Shown: positions 1 through 7,762, counted from the stretch's first letter. The stretch is DNA of 12,285 bases from Zelonia costaricensis (GCA_030849075.1 JASAOO010002880.1:1-12285), one strand, 5' to 3'. Made by a program: numbers and translations. Notes: generated by a model not told the origin, from the letters alone.

Positions 1-145
1 GTGCCTGGTGCGCGCCGCCGCCGCCGCCGCGCGACGGTGCAGGATCGCTCTCTTTGTTTTTTTTTAGAACTCCCAAGATCGACTTGGACTTCCCTCTTAC
101 GCCATCCTCACGCTCTCGCACACCCACCTCGGAGCGCTGCATCAT
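1..145 (-). CDS. 5' end of an unidentified protein-coding gene, cut by the window edge
   Basis: The minus strand opens with two adjacent ATG codons (at 145 and 142) and stays open to the left edge, giving about 48 residues. The product begins MMQRSEVGVRERE and is hydrophilic and rich in Lys, Arg, Glu and Ser. It continues through a segment reading KSKSILGVLKKNKESDPAPS and then five glycines (GGC codons, near 16-30). There is no signal peptide or membrane segment in this part. It lies downstream of the 199-residue membrane protein in the same direction, and a polypyrimidine tract with an AG acceptor at 224-225 would give a 78-nt leader without an upstream ATG. I do not recognise the family. 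Because only the N-terminus is present, a chance open frame is possible; the mixed, non-repetitive composition and the acceptor favour a real gene. Confidence 0.6.
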   Translation of the reverse strand, partial: MMQRSEVGVREREDGVRGKSKSILGVLKKNKESDPAPSRGGGGGAHQA

Positions 146-223
146 AACGCGCTGACGGGGTTCGGCCGAGAGTGGTGCGTGGGACGGGTGCGAGGACAAG
201 GGGGGCAAAAATTCAAAGGAGGA

Positions 224-268
224 CTGGCAGCGAAAGAGGGATGGGCCGAGGAAAGGGGAAGAGAGAGG
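224..268 (-). promoter_or_regulatory. Candidate spliced-leader acceptor for the partial left-edge gene
   Basis: Read on the minus strand, 268 down to 226 is pyrimidine-rich (CT and CCC/TTT runs) with no AG, and the first AG is at 225-224. Transcripts added to the spliced leader here would have a leader of about 78 nt before the ATG at 145. The only nearer AG noticed, at 153-152, would leave about 6 nt. The assignment is inferred from the trypanosomatid rule that the first AG after a long pyrimidine tract is used. Confidence 0.5.
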
Positions 269-270
269 CT

Positions 271-296
271 GGGGCGGGGGGGGAGGGTGGAGGGGG
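271..296 (+). repeat. G-rich tract with quadruplex potential
   Basis: Four G-runs of at least three (271-274, 276-283, 285-287, 292-296) with 1-4 base spacers. It lies just upstream (in the transcript sense) of the acceptor for the left-edge gene, where the minus strand reads as C-runs. Confidence 0.7.
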
Positions 297-834
297 AGCG
301 GGCAAGGCGGCGGCGACAGCGCTGGCAGGGTACCACGGGAGACAGAGAAACAGAGGGAAGAAGCTGAAACACACGCACGCAAACACACACCTACACACAT
401 CAGGTTACCTGAGCGACATCAGCGCAAAAAAAAAAAGAAAAGGAGGCAAAGAAAATGGCGATCGCGTTGGCAGGCGGTGCAGGAGAGAAAACGTCGACTT
501 GCGAAGTGATGCGAAGGGGGGGGAGGGAGGGAAGGGGGAGGTGAACGCGGCCTTCCACAGCTGCACTCCGCGTGTGTGCCCCGTACGCACGGGGGCCCGC
601 TCGCCAGCCAGCCCCCCGCCCCCACCTCACACGCCTCTCCCCCTCTCTCTGTCGAGCAGGCGCACGATGCTGTGCAAGGAGAAGGGCCCGCGCACGTCGC
701 ACAAGTCTCGCTTTTCGAACTTGCACACAGACACTCGTACGCCCCGCTCTCGACGGAGCCGCACCCGCAACCGCCACCCCCCAGAAAAGAAAACAAAGCA
801 AGGACGTTCGGGGCTGTGCTGATGCCTCCTGCGG

Positions 835-1434
835 CTACACAGGTGACTTGCGGTGGACGACCACTGCCTCCGCCACGGCGTAGGGCGCGGCGGGGTGCTC
901 CGCGCCAAAGCAGCGGTCCGCCCCACTGCCCTCCGCAGCCGAGCTGGTCGGCGACGACATGGGCGACGATGACGAAGACGAGGAGGATGATAAAGACGAG
1001 GCAGAGTCGTACGAGCTCGAGCGGTCGCGTGTGGCGCTCGCCACGCCGCCGCTCTTCTTGCTGACGCTGCCCGCCGCGCTTGGCGTGCTGAGCCGCTGCT
1101 GGGTGAAGTTGCGGTTGGAGAGGGTGCGGTACAGCGAGCTCACAGCGCGCAGCATGTGGTCGACGCGCTTGTCTCGGTGCTCACGATCGTGGCGGTGCTT
1201 GATGCGGCGATACCAGCGGAAGCTCTGAAACACGCAGCCGACGAGGCCGAGCACAAAGCACAGCACAACGATGAAGATGACGTACCAGTTGGCGGCGAAC
1301 CATTGCCCCACCGTGGGCATGGAGATGATCACCTTGTTCTGCGTCTCGGCCGGCTCGAGGCAGAGGTAGCCAAGCACGCTCACCTGGTACACCTGCTGCA
1401 GGTTGTACGGGTTGCAGTCGGGGATCGTCGACAT
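835..1434 (-). CDS. Single-pass membrane protein, unknown function (199 aa)
   Basis: The frame runs from ATG at 1434 to a TAG at 835-837. Residues 1-48 form a short polar N-terminal part with two cysteines (C7, C25) and no signal peptide. One strongly hydrophobic segment follows at about residues 49-70 (NWYVIFIVVLCFVLGLVGCVF). It is flanked by a very basic stretch (about 73-90, RWYRRIKHRHDREHRDKR), so the positive-inside rule puts the C-terminal part in the cytosol. Residues 91-112 could form an amphipathic helix. The tail from about 117 is low-complexity, with nine consecutive serines at 149-157. I recognise no family; it looks like one of the many conserved trypanosomatid 'hypothetical' proteins. 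The N-terminal 110 residues look constrained and the tail does not. The leader from the inferred acceptor contains no upstream ATG, which supports this start. Confidence 0.85.
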   Translation of the reverse strand: MSTIPDCNPYNLQQVYQVSVLGYLCLEPAETQNKVIISMPTVGQWFAANWYVIFIVVLCFVLGLVGCVFQSFRWYRRIKHRHDREHRDKRVDHMLRAVSSLYRTLSNRNFTQQRLSTPSAAGSVSKKSGGVASATRDRSSSYDSASSLSSSSSSSSSPMSSPTSSAAEGSGADRCFGAEHPAAPYAVAEAVVVHRKSPV

Positions 1435-1555
1435 CGTCGCTCGTGCCGCTGCGGCAGCGGAGGCGAAATGGGGGAGCGGAGAGAGACGGGGAGGGGAGAA
1501 TCCGGCAGCTACACTTGTTTAAGAAGGAATAAGTCGCGTCAGGGAGTGATGCTGA

Positions 1556-1610
1556 CTCGCGAACACAAGACGGATGGTGGAAAGCAGAGGAAGGAGGAGG
1601 GGGGGGGAAG
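1556..1610 (-). promoter_or_regulatory. Candidate spliced-leader acceptor of the 199-aa membrane-protein gene
   Basis: On the minus strand a C/T tract (1610 down to 1586) is followed by an AG-free stretch to the first AG at 1557-1556, with a second at 1553-1552. This would give a leader of about 118-121 nt with no ATG before 1434. A second pyrimidine tract (about 1500-1470) followed by an AG at 1450-1449 is an alternative that would leave only about 14 nt. Confidence 0.5.
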
Positions 1611-1638
1611 CGCGAGAACGGAGGCTGCTCTACGCCAG

Positions 1639-1675
1639 GTGTGTGTGTGTGTGTGTGTGTGTCTGTCTGTGTGTG
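1639..1675. repeat. GT microsatellite
   Basis: Twelve GT units (1639-1662) followed by an interrupted CTGT/GT stretch. In the minus-strand transcript this is a CA repeat just upstream of the polypyrimidine tract used for the membrane-protein gene. Confidence 0.95.
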
Positions 1676-1772
1676 ACGGCGGCGCGTGCTGTACACGTGA
1701 CGTGCGCGAGGCTAGCGGAGAAGGAAAACAAGACAAACAATGAGGAGGCAAGAAAGGCGGAGTTCACGAGAA

Positions 1773-1791
1773 GTGTGTGTGTGTGTGTGTG
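1773..1791. repeat. GT microsatellite
   Basis: Nine GT units in the GPN1 3' UTR side of the spacer. It reads as CA in the transcript. Confidence 0.95.
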
Positions 1792-2339
1792 GCCGCCTGC
1801 GCATAGGAGGCGATGAGGGGAAAGGTCATGTTGGCGCTCCCTTGTGTGTGGCAGTCGTGCGTGCTGACGGGGGTGTGCACTGAGGAGAAGCGCGCCGCAC
1901 TCGTTGCTGTGCCGCGCACCTCCGACAGGACACCTCCACGAAGGTGAAGCCGTCCCCGACTCGTGAAGGCAAAGCACCCACGCCATCACGCGCCCGTCAC
2001 TGGCCTGACAGCCGTGTTATTCGTTGCCAAGTATCGGGGTGCCTCGTGGCACAAGAAGTGACGAGAAGGAGGAGGAGCGCTGCGCGCTTTAAAAGTGCCT
2101 CCGCCATCCTTCCTTCCGACCAGCCGACGGCTGACTTAATCGAGCATCATGCCGCCTTGGCACCCATCCACACCCCGGCCGTTTACGACTTCCCCATCCC
2201 TTGCGGAGCGGGTCGACGAGGAGGACATGCACATCGTCCGGGAGAGGCCTGCGCAATGTACCCTTGTGTGTCGACACCAGCCACAGGAGTCGATCACAAA
2301 CGCCGCGGTCGCAGTCCCCCCCCCCTTTCCTCTACTGCT

Positions 2340-3371
2340 TCACGCCGCCCCCGCGGGTGCGCTTCCCGCCGCGGTCCTCGCCTCCAGCGCCTGCTGCTTG
2401 CCTCGCTCGATGGCAGCGGCCAGGTCGCCCATGCCGGCCCCCGAGGCGGCCGACACCGCGGCGTGGGGCAGGTCCTCGTAGAACTCGTGCAGAAAGAGGG
2501 ACATGGACTGCGCCAACGCGCCGGCGTAGCTATTGCCCTGGCTCGCGTTCATCAGCATGTCGGTGGCGCCTAGTGCAGCGGCCCCAATGCGGGTACCCTC
2601 ACCACGCCCGGTCCGTCCCGCGCCCCCTTCCTCGTCGCCGTCGTCAGCGTCCACGTCGTCGTCGCGCAGCGTGACGCGCCGCGGGTTCGCGACGGCCTCG
2701 TCGAGCGCGTCGTTGTCCCGCATCCACGCAATGACGGTGTCGGCCGACACCACGTCGGTCTTGTTGAAGACCACGACGAGCGGCACCTGCTGCTTCAGCA
2801 TGATGCCGCTGGAGTAGAGCATCGTTGACACAAACGTGTGCGGGCTGCTCACACACCGCACCGTGTCGGCGACGAAGAGAAGCACCGTTGGCAGGACGGC
2901 GCTGAAGGACTCGGCGATGAGCTGGCCGGAAGCGGACCAGGTGAAGACCTCGATCTGCCCGGGCGTGTCCACAACGATCCAGTCGAGCGAGTCCTTCTTG
3001 CCCTCCAGCAGCGAGACGACCTGGTGGATCTTCGTTGCGAATAGGTTTAGCGACGTCATGATGGCGCCGTTGGGGCCAAGTTGGTAGCTCTTCATCACCT
3101 CCGCGTACTGCACGCTGTCGCGGATGTCGATGTTCACGTTGTACGGCGTTTGCGTCACGGCCGGGTCGAGGTTGATGAAGTACGACCGGATGCCGTTGGC
3201 GTGGGCGTAGTGCTGCATGCGGTGCACCAGCGTCGTCTTGCCCGTGCCGGCCATGCCCACCACAAGAATGACGACTGGGGTTCTCGTGGCAGCTGCGGCA
3301 ACGGCGGGCGCCGCCGCCGACGTTGCGGGGACCGCCGGGGAGGCGGAGGCGGACGGTGCTGAGTCGGACAT
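2340..3371 (-). CDS. GPN1: GPN-loop GTPase 1 (XAB1/Npa3 family), RNA polymerase II assembly and nuclear import factor
   Basis: 343 residues from ATG at 3371 to TGA at 2340-2342. The frame is open further upstream, but this is its first in-frame ATG. A low-complexity Ala/Pro N-terminus (1-31) precedes a complete GTPase core: P-loop GMAGTGKTT (39-47), NLDPAV (67-72), the family-defining GPN loop LGPNGA (98-103), DTPGQIE (135-141) followed by VFTWSASG, guanine-specificity NKTD (203-206) and an SAASGAG motif (307-313). The string DTPGQIEVFTWSASG and the block around IDIRDSVQYAEVMK separate GPN1 from GPN2 and GPN3. In yeast and humans GPN1 forms a dimer with GPN3 and is needed for RNA polymerase II to assemble and enter the nucleus. 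Unusual here: an insertion of about 40 residues with an acidic cluster (237-248) before the SMSLFLHEFY helix, and a protein that ends soon after the last GTPase motif, without the long acidic C-terminal tail of animal GPN1. Confidence 0.95.
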   Translation of the reverse strand: MSDSAPSASASPAVPATSAAAPAVAAAATRTPVVILVVGMAGTGKTTLVHRMQHYAHANGIRSYFINLDPAVTQTPYNVNIDIRDSVQYAEVMKSYQLGPNGAIMTSLNLFATKIHQVVSLLEGKKDSLDWIVVDTPGQIEVFTWSASGQLIAESFSAVLPTVLLFVADTVRCVSSPHTFVSTMLYSSGIMLKQQVPLVVVFNKTDVVSADTVIAWMRDNDALDEAVANPRRVTLRDDDVDADDGDEEGGAGRTGRGEGTRIGAAALGATDMLMNASQGNSYAGALAQSMSLFLHEFYEDLPHAAVSAASGAGMGDLAAAIERGKQQALEARTAAGSAPAGAA

Positions 3372-4092
3372 CGCGCGCGCTCGAGAGAGAAGAACCCTTC
3401 TTTCTATGTGGCAGAGCAAACAAGTCGCCGTTCGCGGCGTTGACGATGACGTTCTCACGCGTACGCACCGAGGGGTGAACACCGGCGGGAGTGTGCGGGC
3501 GATTCCGCGAGACGGGCTGTCGACCAGCTGCGTGTGGACGTGAGCATTGTGTCACATTTGGGGGAGGGGGGAGAGGGAGAAGAGGGATAAGAGGAGAGCG
3601 GTGCGCCGGCGATGAGGGGTGGGGACACATGGCTGCACGCCCAACTCGGTCTACAGGTTCTAACTGTGTGGTATCTGCAGTTGTTCTTTGCTTTTCTTGC
3701 GTGCGTGCGCGTTTATTTCCGTTGTGTGTTGCCATCGTGGCAGCTTACGTGTTAGCCTGCGTGTGTGTCCCTGCCCGACTTACGTGCACCACTGGCCATC
3801 GCGAGGGTTGAGGGTTGAGGGGGGGGGTGGCGGGGGAGAGAAGGCGTTGACGGGTCGGTGGTGGCCGGCGTCCAGTGTGGAGACACACTCGCGCACAACC
3901 CCGCAGGCAACCAACTTCTCCACATCCCCCCCCTTCTCCTTACTTCGATCCGCCGCGGAGAGGAAGAGCGGAGTCGGAAACAGCGAGAAGGCACCACCCC
4001 TCCGCCGCCACCGTCGGCGCAGGCGGGGACGGAGGGGGGGGGAAGACGGGGGCAGGAGCGGTCTTCATTCCCTGTCCCTCTCCCGGTGTGTC
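3372..4092. other. Spacer between the 1086-aa protein gene and GPN1
   Basis: Contains the 3' UTR of the upstream gene and the GPN1 leader. A T/GT-rich stretch on the plus strand (about 3655-3790) and G-rich purine tracts (3560-3600, 3815-3845, 4020-4060) are the main features. The run of G with short A breaks at 4029-4048 is capable of quadruplex formation. No gene is supported: open frames on the plus strand continue antisense into the neighbouring CDS and are shadows. Confidence 0.65.
3528..3600 (-). promoter_or_regulatory. Candidate spliced-leader acceptor of GPN1
   Basis: On the minus strand, a long pyrimidine tract (3599 down to 3560) lies in an AG-free interval from 3632 to 3530, ended by AG at 3529-3528. 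The resulting leader is about 156 nt and has no ATG before 3371; the nearest upstream ATG (near 3545) lies on the far side of the acceptor. A TTCTTCTCTCTCGAG at 3393-3380 is an alternative but leaves only about 8 nt. Confidence 0.55.
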
Positions 4093-7000
4093 TCACGTGG
4101 CCTGCGCCAAGAGGGCGCAGAGCTGCCCCATCACCGTCGCGTACTCGCGCTCGCCGAGGTACGCCGCCCGCTCGAGTGCCGCCCGCCACTGCGCCAGTCG
4201 GCTCGTGAGGCAGAGCAGGTCACCCTTCATGGGCAACTGCACCTGCACCAGCAGCGCCGCCATCGCCGCCGCCAGCTGCGCCGCGGTGCCAAACAGCAGC
4301 AGCCGAGTGGGTGCCACGCGCCGCGACACGCTGAGGGACTCTGCCACCGCCGCATCATCACCACCGACGCCAGCGCCGCGACTCTCCCTCCACTCCTCCT
4401 CCTGCGCCTGCTCCGCACCGTCCGCGGCGCGGTGGTCCAGCTGAACTTCATTGCACAGGCGGCACAGCGCGTAGAGCAGCTGGTAGTGCAGCTGGCTCAC
4501 CGGCGTCCGCGCCGCGGCCCCACCACGCGGACTGGCTGGGCTGAGCGGGGACACCACAGCCGCCGCTGCTGCGGCTACGTTTGCAGGCGCTGCGCTGCGT
4601 GGGGAGGACGGCGGGGAGGAGGCCGATGAGTGCGGGGGCGCCGGCACAGCAGGCGGGAGGCGCGATCGGCCCTCACCTGCGACACCTGAAGCTGAGGCCG
4701 CAAACGCCCGCCCGTCCCCCGTCGCCGTGTCCACCACTTCTCCATCGTCGTCGACGCGCTGCGGCTGCTGTTGCGGCGGCCGCTGCGGTTCCTGCGGCGG
4801 CCGTGCATCGCCGGGCCGCGTCACACGGGCATCGCCGTTGCGCTGAGGTGGCACAAGCAGCAGGTGCGCCGCCAGCACCGGCGGCGGGTCGGTGTAGAGC
4901 GAGGCGACGAGGCGGAGCAGCTCATGCGTCGTGTGCCGCGCGCGTACGGCCTGGGTGTCTCGCTCGTCTTGCGGCGGCGGCGGCGGCGACGGCGCGGGCG
5001 GCGGTGACGCGGCTGCGCGACGCAGTGACTGGCGTCGCGCTGATATCGACTCGTCGCGCAGGAGGTCGCTCACCGAGCGCACAAGGGCGTCGATCGCGGT
5101 GTTGAGCAGCGCTCGCAGCCCCTCCTCCACCGCAGCGGCAAGGCTCAACGTCAGCGAGGTGGCCGGCACGGGAGCATGCCGCCGCTCCTCGCCCGTCTGC
5201 CCCTCCCCCGCCGCCGGCGCCGGCGCGTTGCCCGTGGTCGTGCCGGAGTCGGCGGCAGCAGGTGCGGCGGAGGACGCGCACGCCGCGAGGGCCGTCCACG
5301 CGGGGTGGCGCAGCCACCCCTCGACGTAGCCGAGCCGCGCCGCCTCACACGGCCACGTGACGAGGACGGCGACCCACTGCCGGCTGAGGCGACGGACGCC
5401 TTCCAGCAGCACATCCAGCACGCTGCTTGGTGAGCCAAACGCGGAGAGTGCCGGGGGACTGCTCGGTGCGCCACCACGTGATTGCGCGGCTCCCCCCGTG
5501 CAAGTGGCAGCGGCCGCAGTTTGAGCACGGCGGTGGTGGTGCGGTGGGGACGCGTCACGCACGGCGGCCTCCGTCGCAGGTGCGGTCCCCGCTGCTGCTG
5601 CGCCGGCGGCGGCGGCCACGACGTGTGTTTCGAGCTGCTCCATCTCGGCAAAGATGGACAGCAGCGCCGCACGCAGCGTGCGAGGTGTGGCCGCCACCGC
5701 GCCGCCGATGTTGGAGGCCGCGTCCTCCCCACTACGCGCGACTCCGTGCGGAGGGCTCAGCCCATGGATGGCGGCCCCGGGAGGGCCTACTGCGCGAGGC
5801 TGCACCGCAACGGCGGCTGACTCAGCGTCAGCATCTCTTTGAAGCTGCGCCGCGAAGGGCTGGGACAGGGCCCGGGCCTCCCACGGGCCAATCCACACAA
5901 GTGGCGCGCGCGCGGCGGGAGGACCGGCTGCGGCGCCGTCGCGCGTTTGAAGAACGCCGCTTCGACCCACGAGCGGTGGCCCCGCCGAGGAGTCTATGAA
6001 GGGAGAAGCGAAGGCGTGCAGCAGCGATCCGAAAGGGGACGACGTGGCACCGCCGCCGGCAGCGGTGGCAGTGGTGGACGCCACGACACGCGACACCTGC
6101 GGTGACTGCGGCGACACGAGGCCGATGGATGACGCGGACGACGCGGACGGGGACGACACGGAGCGGGACGGCAGGAGCCGCCGTGGGAGCTGCATCAGCG
6201 ACATTGCCGTGTTTGCGTCCTCCTCGGCAGCACCGCCGTGCAGCGGCTCCGCACACGCGAGGCGTTCTGGTCGGTGACGCCGACGCTTGCATCCGACGCG
6301 CAGCGCCACCCCCGGGCCGCCGCTGTTCAACGGACCACGCATCGGCGAGGACGGCGCGGACGCGGAGTTCGGTGGGGTGCGCCGGTAACCCCGCGCCACC
6401 TCCACCCCCGCCGCCGCACCAGCAGAAGCAGCAGACGCAGGCGCCCCCTGTGATGCCCCGGTCCCCGCACGGATGCTGTTCCCGCTCTCATGTCGCTCCG
6501 CTGCACGACGCACGCGTTCCTCTATAGCGTCGAGGTCGTCTGCGTCGCGGGTGTGCTCAGCGCCAAGCCCAGCGACGGGCGGGGAAGCTGGAGGCACCCC
6601 TGCCGCGGCGCGCCAGCCGCCGTAGGAGCGAGGCGCTCGCGGATGAGAGGCGGCAGCAGCAGCGGCAGCGGCAGCGGCAGTGCCGGCGTGGGTGTAGAGC
6701 GAGGTGGGAACGGTATAGAGGGGCTGCACCGACACCGCGGTGGAGGCGATGGCGGGACCGGCGGGGCTGGCGGGCGAGGTGGGCTGCAGGTGCGCCGGCA
6801 GCGACATCGACGACGGCGGCTGCAACGCGCTGCCTCGCGCGGGCGCCGCGGAGACGGGGCGAGCGGAAGCGCACTGCCGATGCTGCTTGTTGTGCTGCTG
6901 CGGCAGTGGTGTGGGTGCGGATGCCGCCGCGTCAGGGAGGCAGCCAGGATTTGCGACCACGACGCCAGTGGCCGCCGCTGCAGCAGCAGGCGTCGCACTC

Positions 7001-7353
7001 ACCAGCTGAGGCGCTGACACCCGCGCCGCACGGGCGGCAGTGGGCTCCAGCGGGCTGGCAAGAGAGACGTGCTTACGCCCTGTGAGGCCGGCTGCTGCTG
7101 CTGCCGTGTTGGCTACTGCCGGGGCAAGTGCGATGGTGACGTTGCCGGACACGACGTCGGTGATGGCACGCAGCGGCGGCGAGCGAGCCGCTCGTGTCGT
7201 TGCGGTGGCCGAAGAGGGAGGCGACAAGTGCCCAGAGGCCTTGCGGACGACGGTGTTGTGGTGGCAGAAGCCGCCGTGGGCACACACACCACCACCACCA
7301 CCACCACCGCTGCTGTTGCCGCTGCTCGTCTCCTGCACGCGTGTCCCCTCCAT
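4093..7353 (-). CDS. Large low-complexity protein with C-terminal helical blocks, unknown function (1086 aa)
   Basis: The frame ends with TGA at 4093-4095. It stays open well upstream, to 7902, but the first in-frame ATG is at 7353 (MEGTRVQETS), and the 373-nt inferred leader has no ATG in any frame. The N-terminal half is disordered: seven glycines (16-22), a CAHGGFCHH cluster (24-32), several Ala runs including ten at 226-235, many SP/PP pairs, a charged helix (about 268-290) and a basic KRRRHR patch (356-361) that could act as a nuclear signal. The C-terminal half alternates low complexity with Leu-rich, conserved-looking helices at about 554-578, 641-689 (including RQWVAVLVTWPCEAARLGYV), 734-768, 809-837, 950-973 and a final block at 1014-1086. 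This looks like one helical domain interrupted by Ala/Pro/Ser inserts. No catalytic motif, signal peptide or membrane segment is visible. I do not recognise the family; a scaffold or regulatory role is only a guess. Confidence 0.85.
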   Translation of the reverse strand: MEGTRVQETSSGNSSGGGGGGGVCAHGGFCHHNTVVRKASGHLSPPSSATATTRAARSPPLRAITDVVSGNVTIALAPAVANTAAAAAGLTGRKHVSLASPLEPTAARAARVSAPQLVSATPAAAAAATGVVVANPGCLPDAAASAPTPLPQQHNKQHRQCASARPVSAAPARGSALQPPSSMSLPAHLQPTSPASPAGPAIASTAVSVQPLYTVPTSLYTHAGTAAAAAAAAAASHPRAPRSYGGWRAAAGVPPASPPVAGLGAEHTRDADDLDAIEERVRRAAERHESGNSIRAGTGASQGAPASAASAGAAAGVEVARGYRRTPPNSASAPSSPMRGPLNSGGPGVALRVGCKRRRHRPERLACAEPLHGGAAEEDANTAMSLMQLPRRLLPSRSVSSPSASSASSIGLVSPQSPQVSRVVASTTATAAGGGATSSPFGSLLHAFASPFIDSSAGPPLVGRSGVLQTRDGAAAGPPAARAPLVWIGPWEARALSQPFAAQLQRDADAESAAVAVQPRAVGPPGAAIHGLSPPHGVARSGEDAASNIGGAVAATPRTLRAALLSIFAEMEQLETHVVAAAAGAAAAGTAPATEAAVRDASPPHHHRRAQTAAAATCTGGAAQSRGGAPSSPPALSAFGSPSSVLDVLLEGVRRLSRQWVAVLVTWPCEAARLGYVEGWLRHPAWTALAACASSAAPAAADSGTTTGNAPAPAAGEGQTGEERRHAPVPATSLTLSLAAAVEEGLRALLNTAIDALVRSVSDLLRDESISARRQSLRRAAASPPPAPSPPPPPQDERDTQAVRARHTTHELLRLVASLYTDPPPVLAAHLLLVPPQRNGDARVTRPGDARPPQEPQRPPQQQPQRVDDDGEVVDTATGDGRAFAASASGVAGEGRSRLPPAVPAPPHSSASSPPSSPRSAAPANVAAAAAAVVSPLSPASPRGGAAARTPVSQLHYQLLYALCRLCNEVQLDHRAADGAEQAQEEEWRESRGAGVGGDDAAVAESLSVSRRVAPTRLLLFGTAAQLAAAMAALLVQVQLPMKGDLLCLTSRLAQWRAALERAAYLGEREYATVMGQLCALLAQAT
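6650..6689 (-). repeat. GCN/GCC codon repeat encoding polyalanine
   Basis: On the plus strand, repeated GGCAGC/GGCAGCAGC units; in the minus-strand CDS they encode the ten-alanine run (residues 226-235) of the 1086-aa protein. The mixed alanine codons argue against very recent slippage. Confidence 0.8.
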
Positions 7354-7726
7354 CCGTGCGCGCGTGTGCGCAGGGAGGGGATAGCGGCGAGACGGGAGAG
7401 ACAGAGCGGCCTGTGTCGGCGTGGGTGCGCGGCGAGAAGCGATGGCAGACGGACAGCGGTCCGCGTCCACAGCGCCTGTGATGGAGTGAGAGTGCGGCGC
7501 AACGAGTCGATATGGTGACACCGAACCCCACAAATGGAGGTGGCGGGGGCTGAGAATCCACGCGAGCGAGGTCGACGGTGACGCGGCGGCTGCTCGACTC
7601 GGCGGCTTGAAGTGCGCGCGGGCACAATTGCCGCAGGTGGTCGGTGTACGCTGGCTGCTTCTAAAGCTCCCCCCTCGTCCCGCACCGCGTTCAAGAAGGA
7701 GAACGGGAGTGCAGACGGTCGTAATT

Positions 7727-7762
7727 CTAGTACGTGGTGAAGGGAGAGGGAGGGGGGAGGTG
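7727..7762 (-). promoter_or_regulatory. Candidate spliced-leader acceptor of the 1086-aa protein gene
   Basis: On the minus strand a C/T tract (7762 down to 7738) sits in an AG-free interval (7807 to 7729) and is followed by AG at 7728-7727. The leader would be about 373 nt to the ATG at 7353. I find no ATG in it in any frame, which is unlikely by chance over that length and supports the start. Confidence 0.5.

Larger units (their letters stand above)
146..834. other. Spacer: 3' UTR of the membrane-protein gene plus leader of the left-edge gene
   Basis: No coding sequence is supported here. The plus strand is strongly purine-rich (240-345, 430-460, 510-545), so the transcribed minus strand is pyrimidine-rich. 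A run of ten A at 427-436 reads as poly-U in the transcript. A four-run G tract lies at 271-296. Overlapping open frames on both strands are Arg/Gly/Pro-rich and arise from the base bias. Polyadenylation of the upstream mRNA probably falls in this spacer, but no fixed signal marks it. Confidence 0.7.
1435..2339. other. Spacer between GPN1 and the membrane-protein gene
   Basis: This holds the GPN1 3' UTR (right part) and the leader of the next gene (left part). From about 1800 to 2330 the sequence is mixed and non-repetitive, unlike the other spacers; it includes a small hairpin at 2039-2052 (5-bp stem GTGCC/GGCAC). From about 1560 to 1800 it is microsatellite and purine-rich. No open frame in it has convincing protein character. 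Leishmania 3' UTRs often carry degenerate SIDER retroposons; I cannot confirm or exclude one here. Confidence 0.6.

Noticed and set aside
172..822. 216-codon plus-strand open frame
   Set aside because: Arg/Gly/Lys then Pro/Ser-rich translation of purine- and pyrimidine-rich spacer, no domain, several overlapping frames of similar length on both strands.
3372..3482. N-terminal extension of GPN1 to 3482
   Set aside because: The codon at 3482 is GTG. The first ATG of the frame is at 3371, and family similarity begins only around residue 32 of that form.
2644..3735. 363-codon minus-strand open frame overlapping GPN1
   Set aside because: Different frame of the GPN1 region; Arg/His/Pro-rich and without motifs, whereas the 2340-3371 frame contains all GTPase motifs.
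3688..4629. 313-codon plus-strand open frame
   Set aside because: Runs antisense into the 1086-aa CDS; Arg/His-rich composition typical of the opposite strand of a GC-rich gene.
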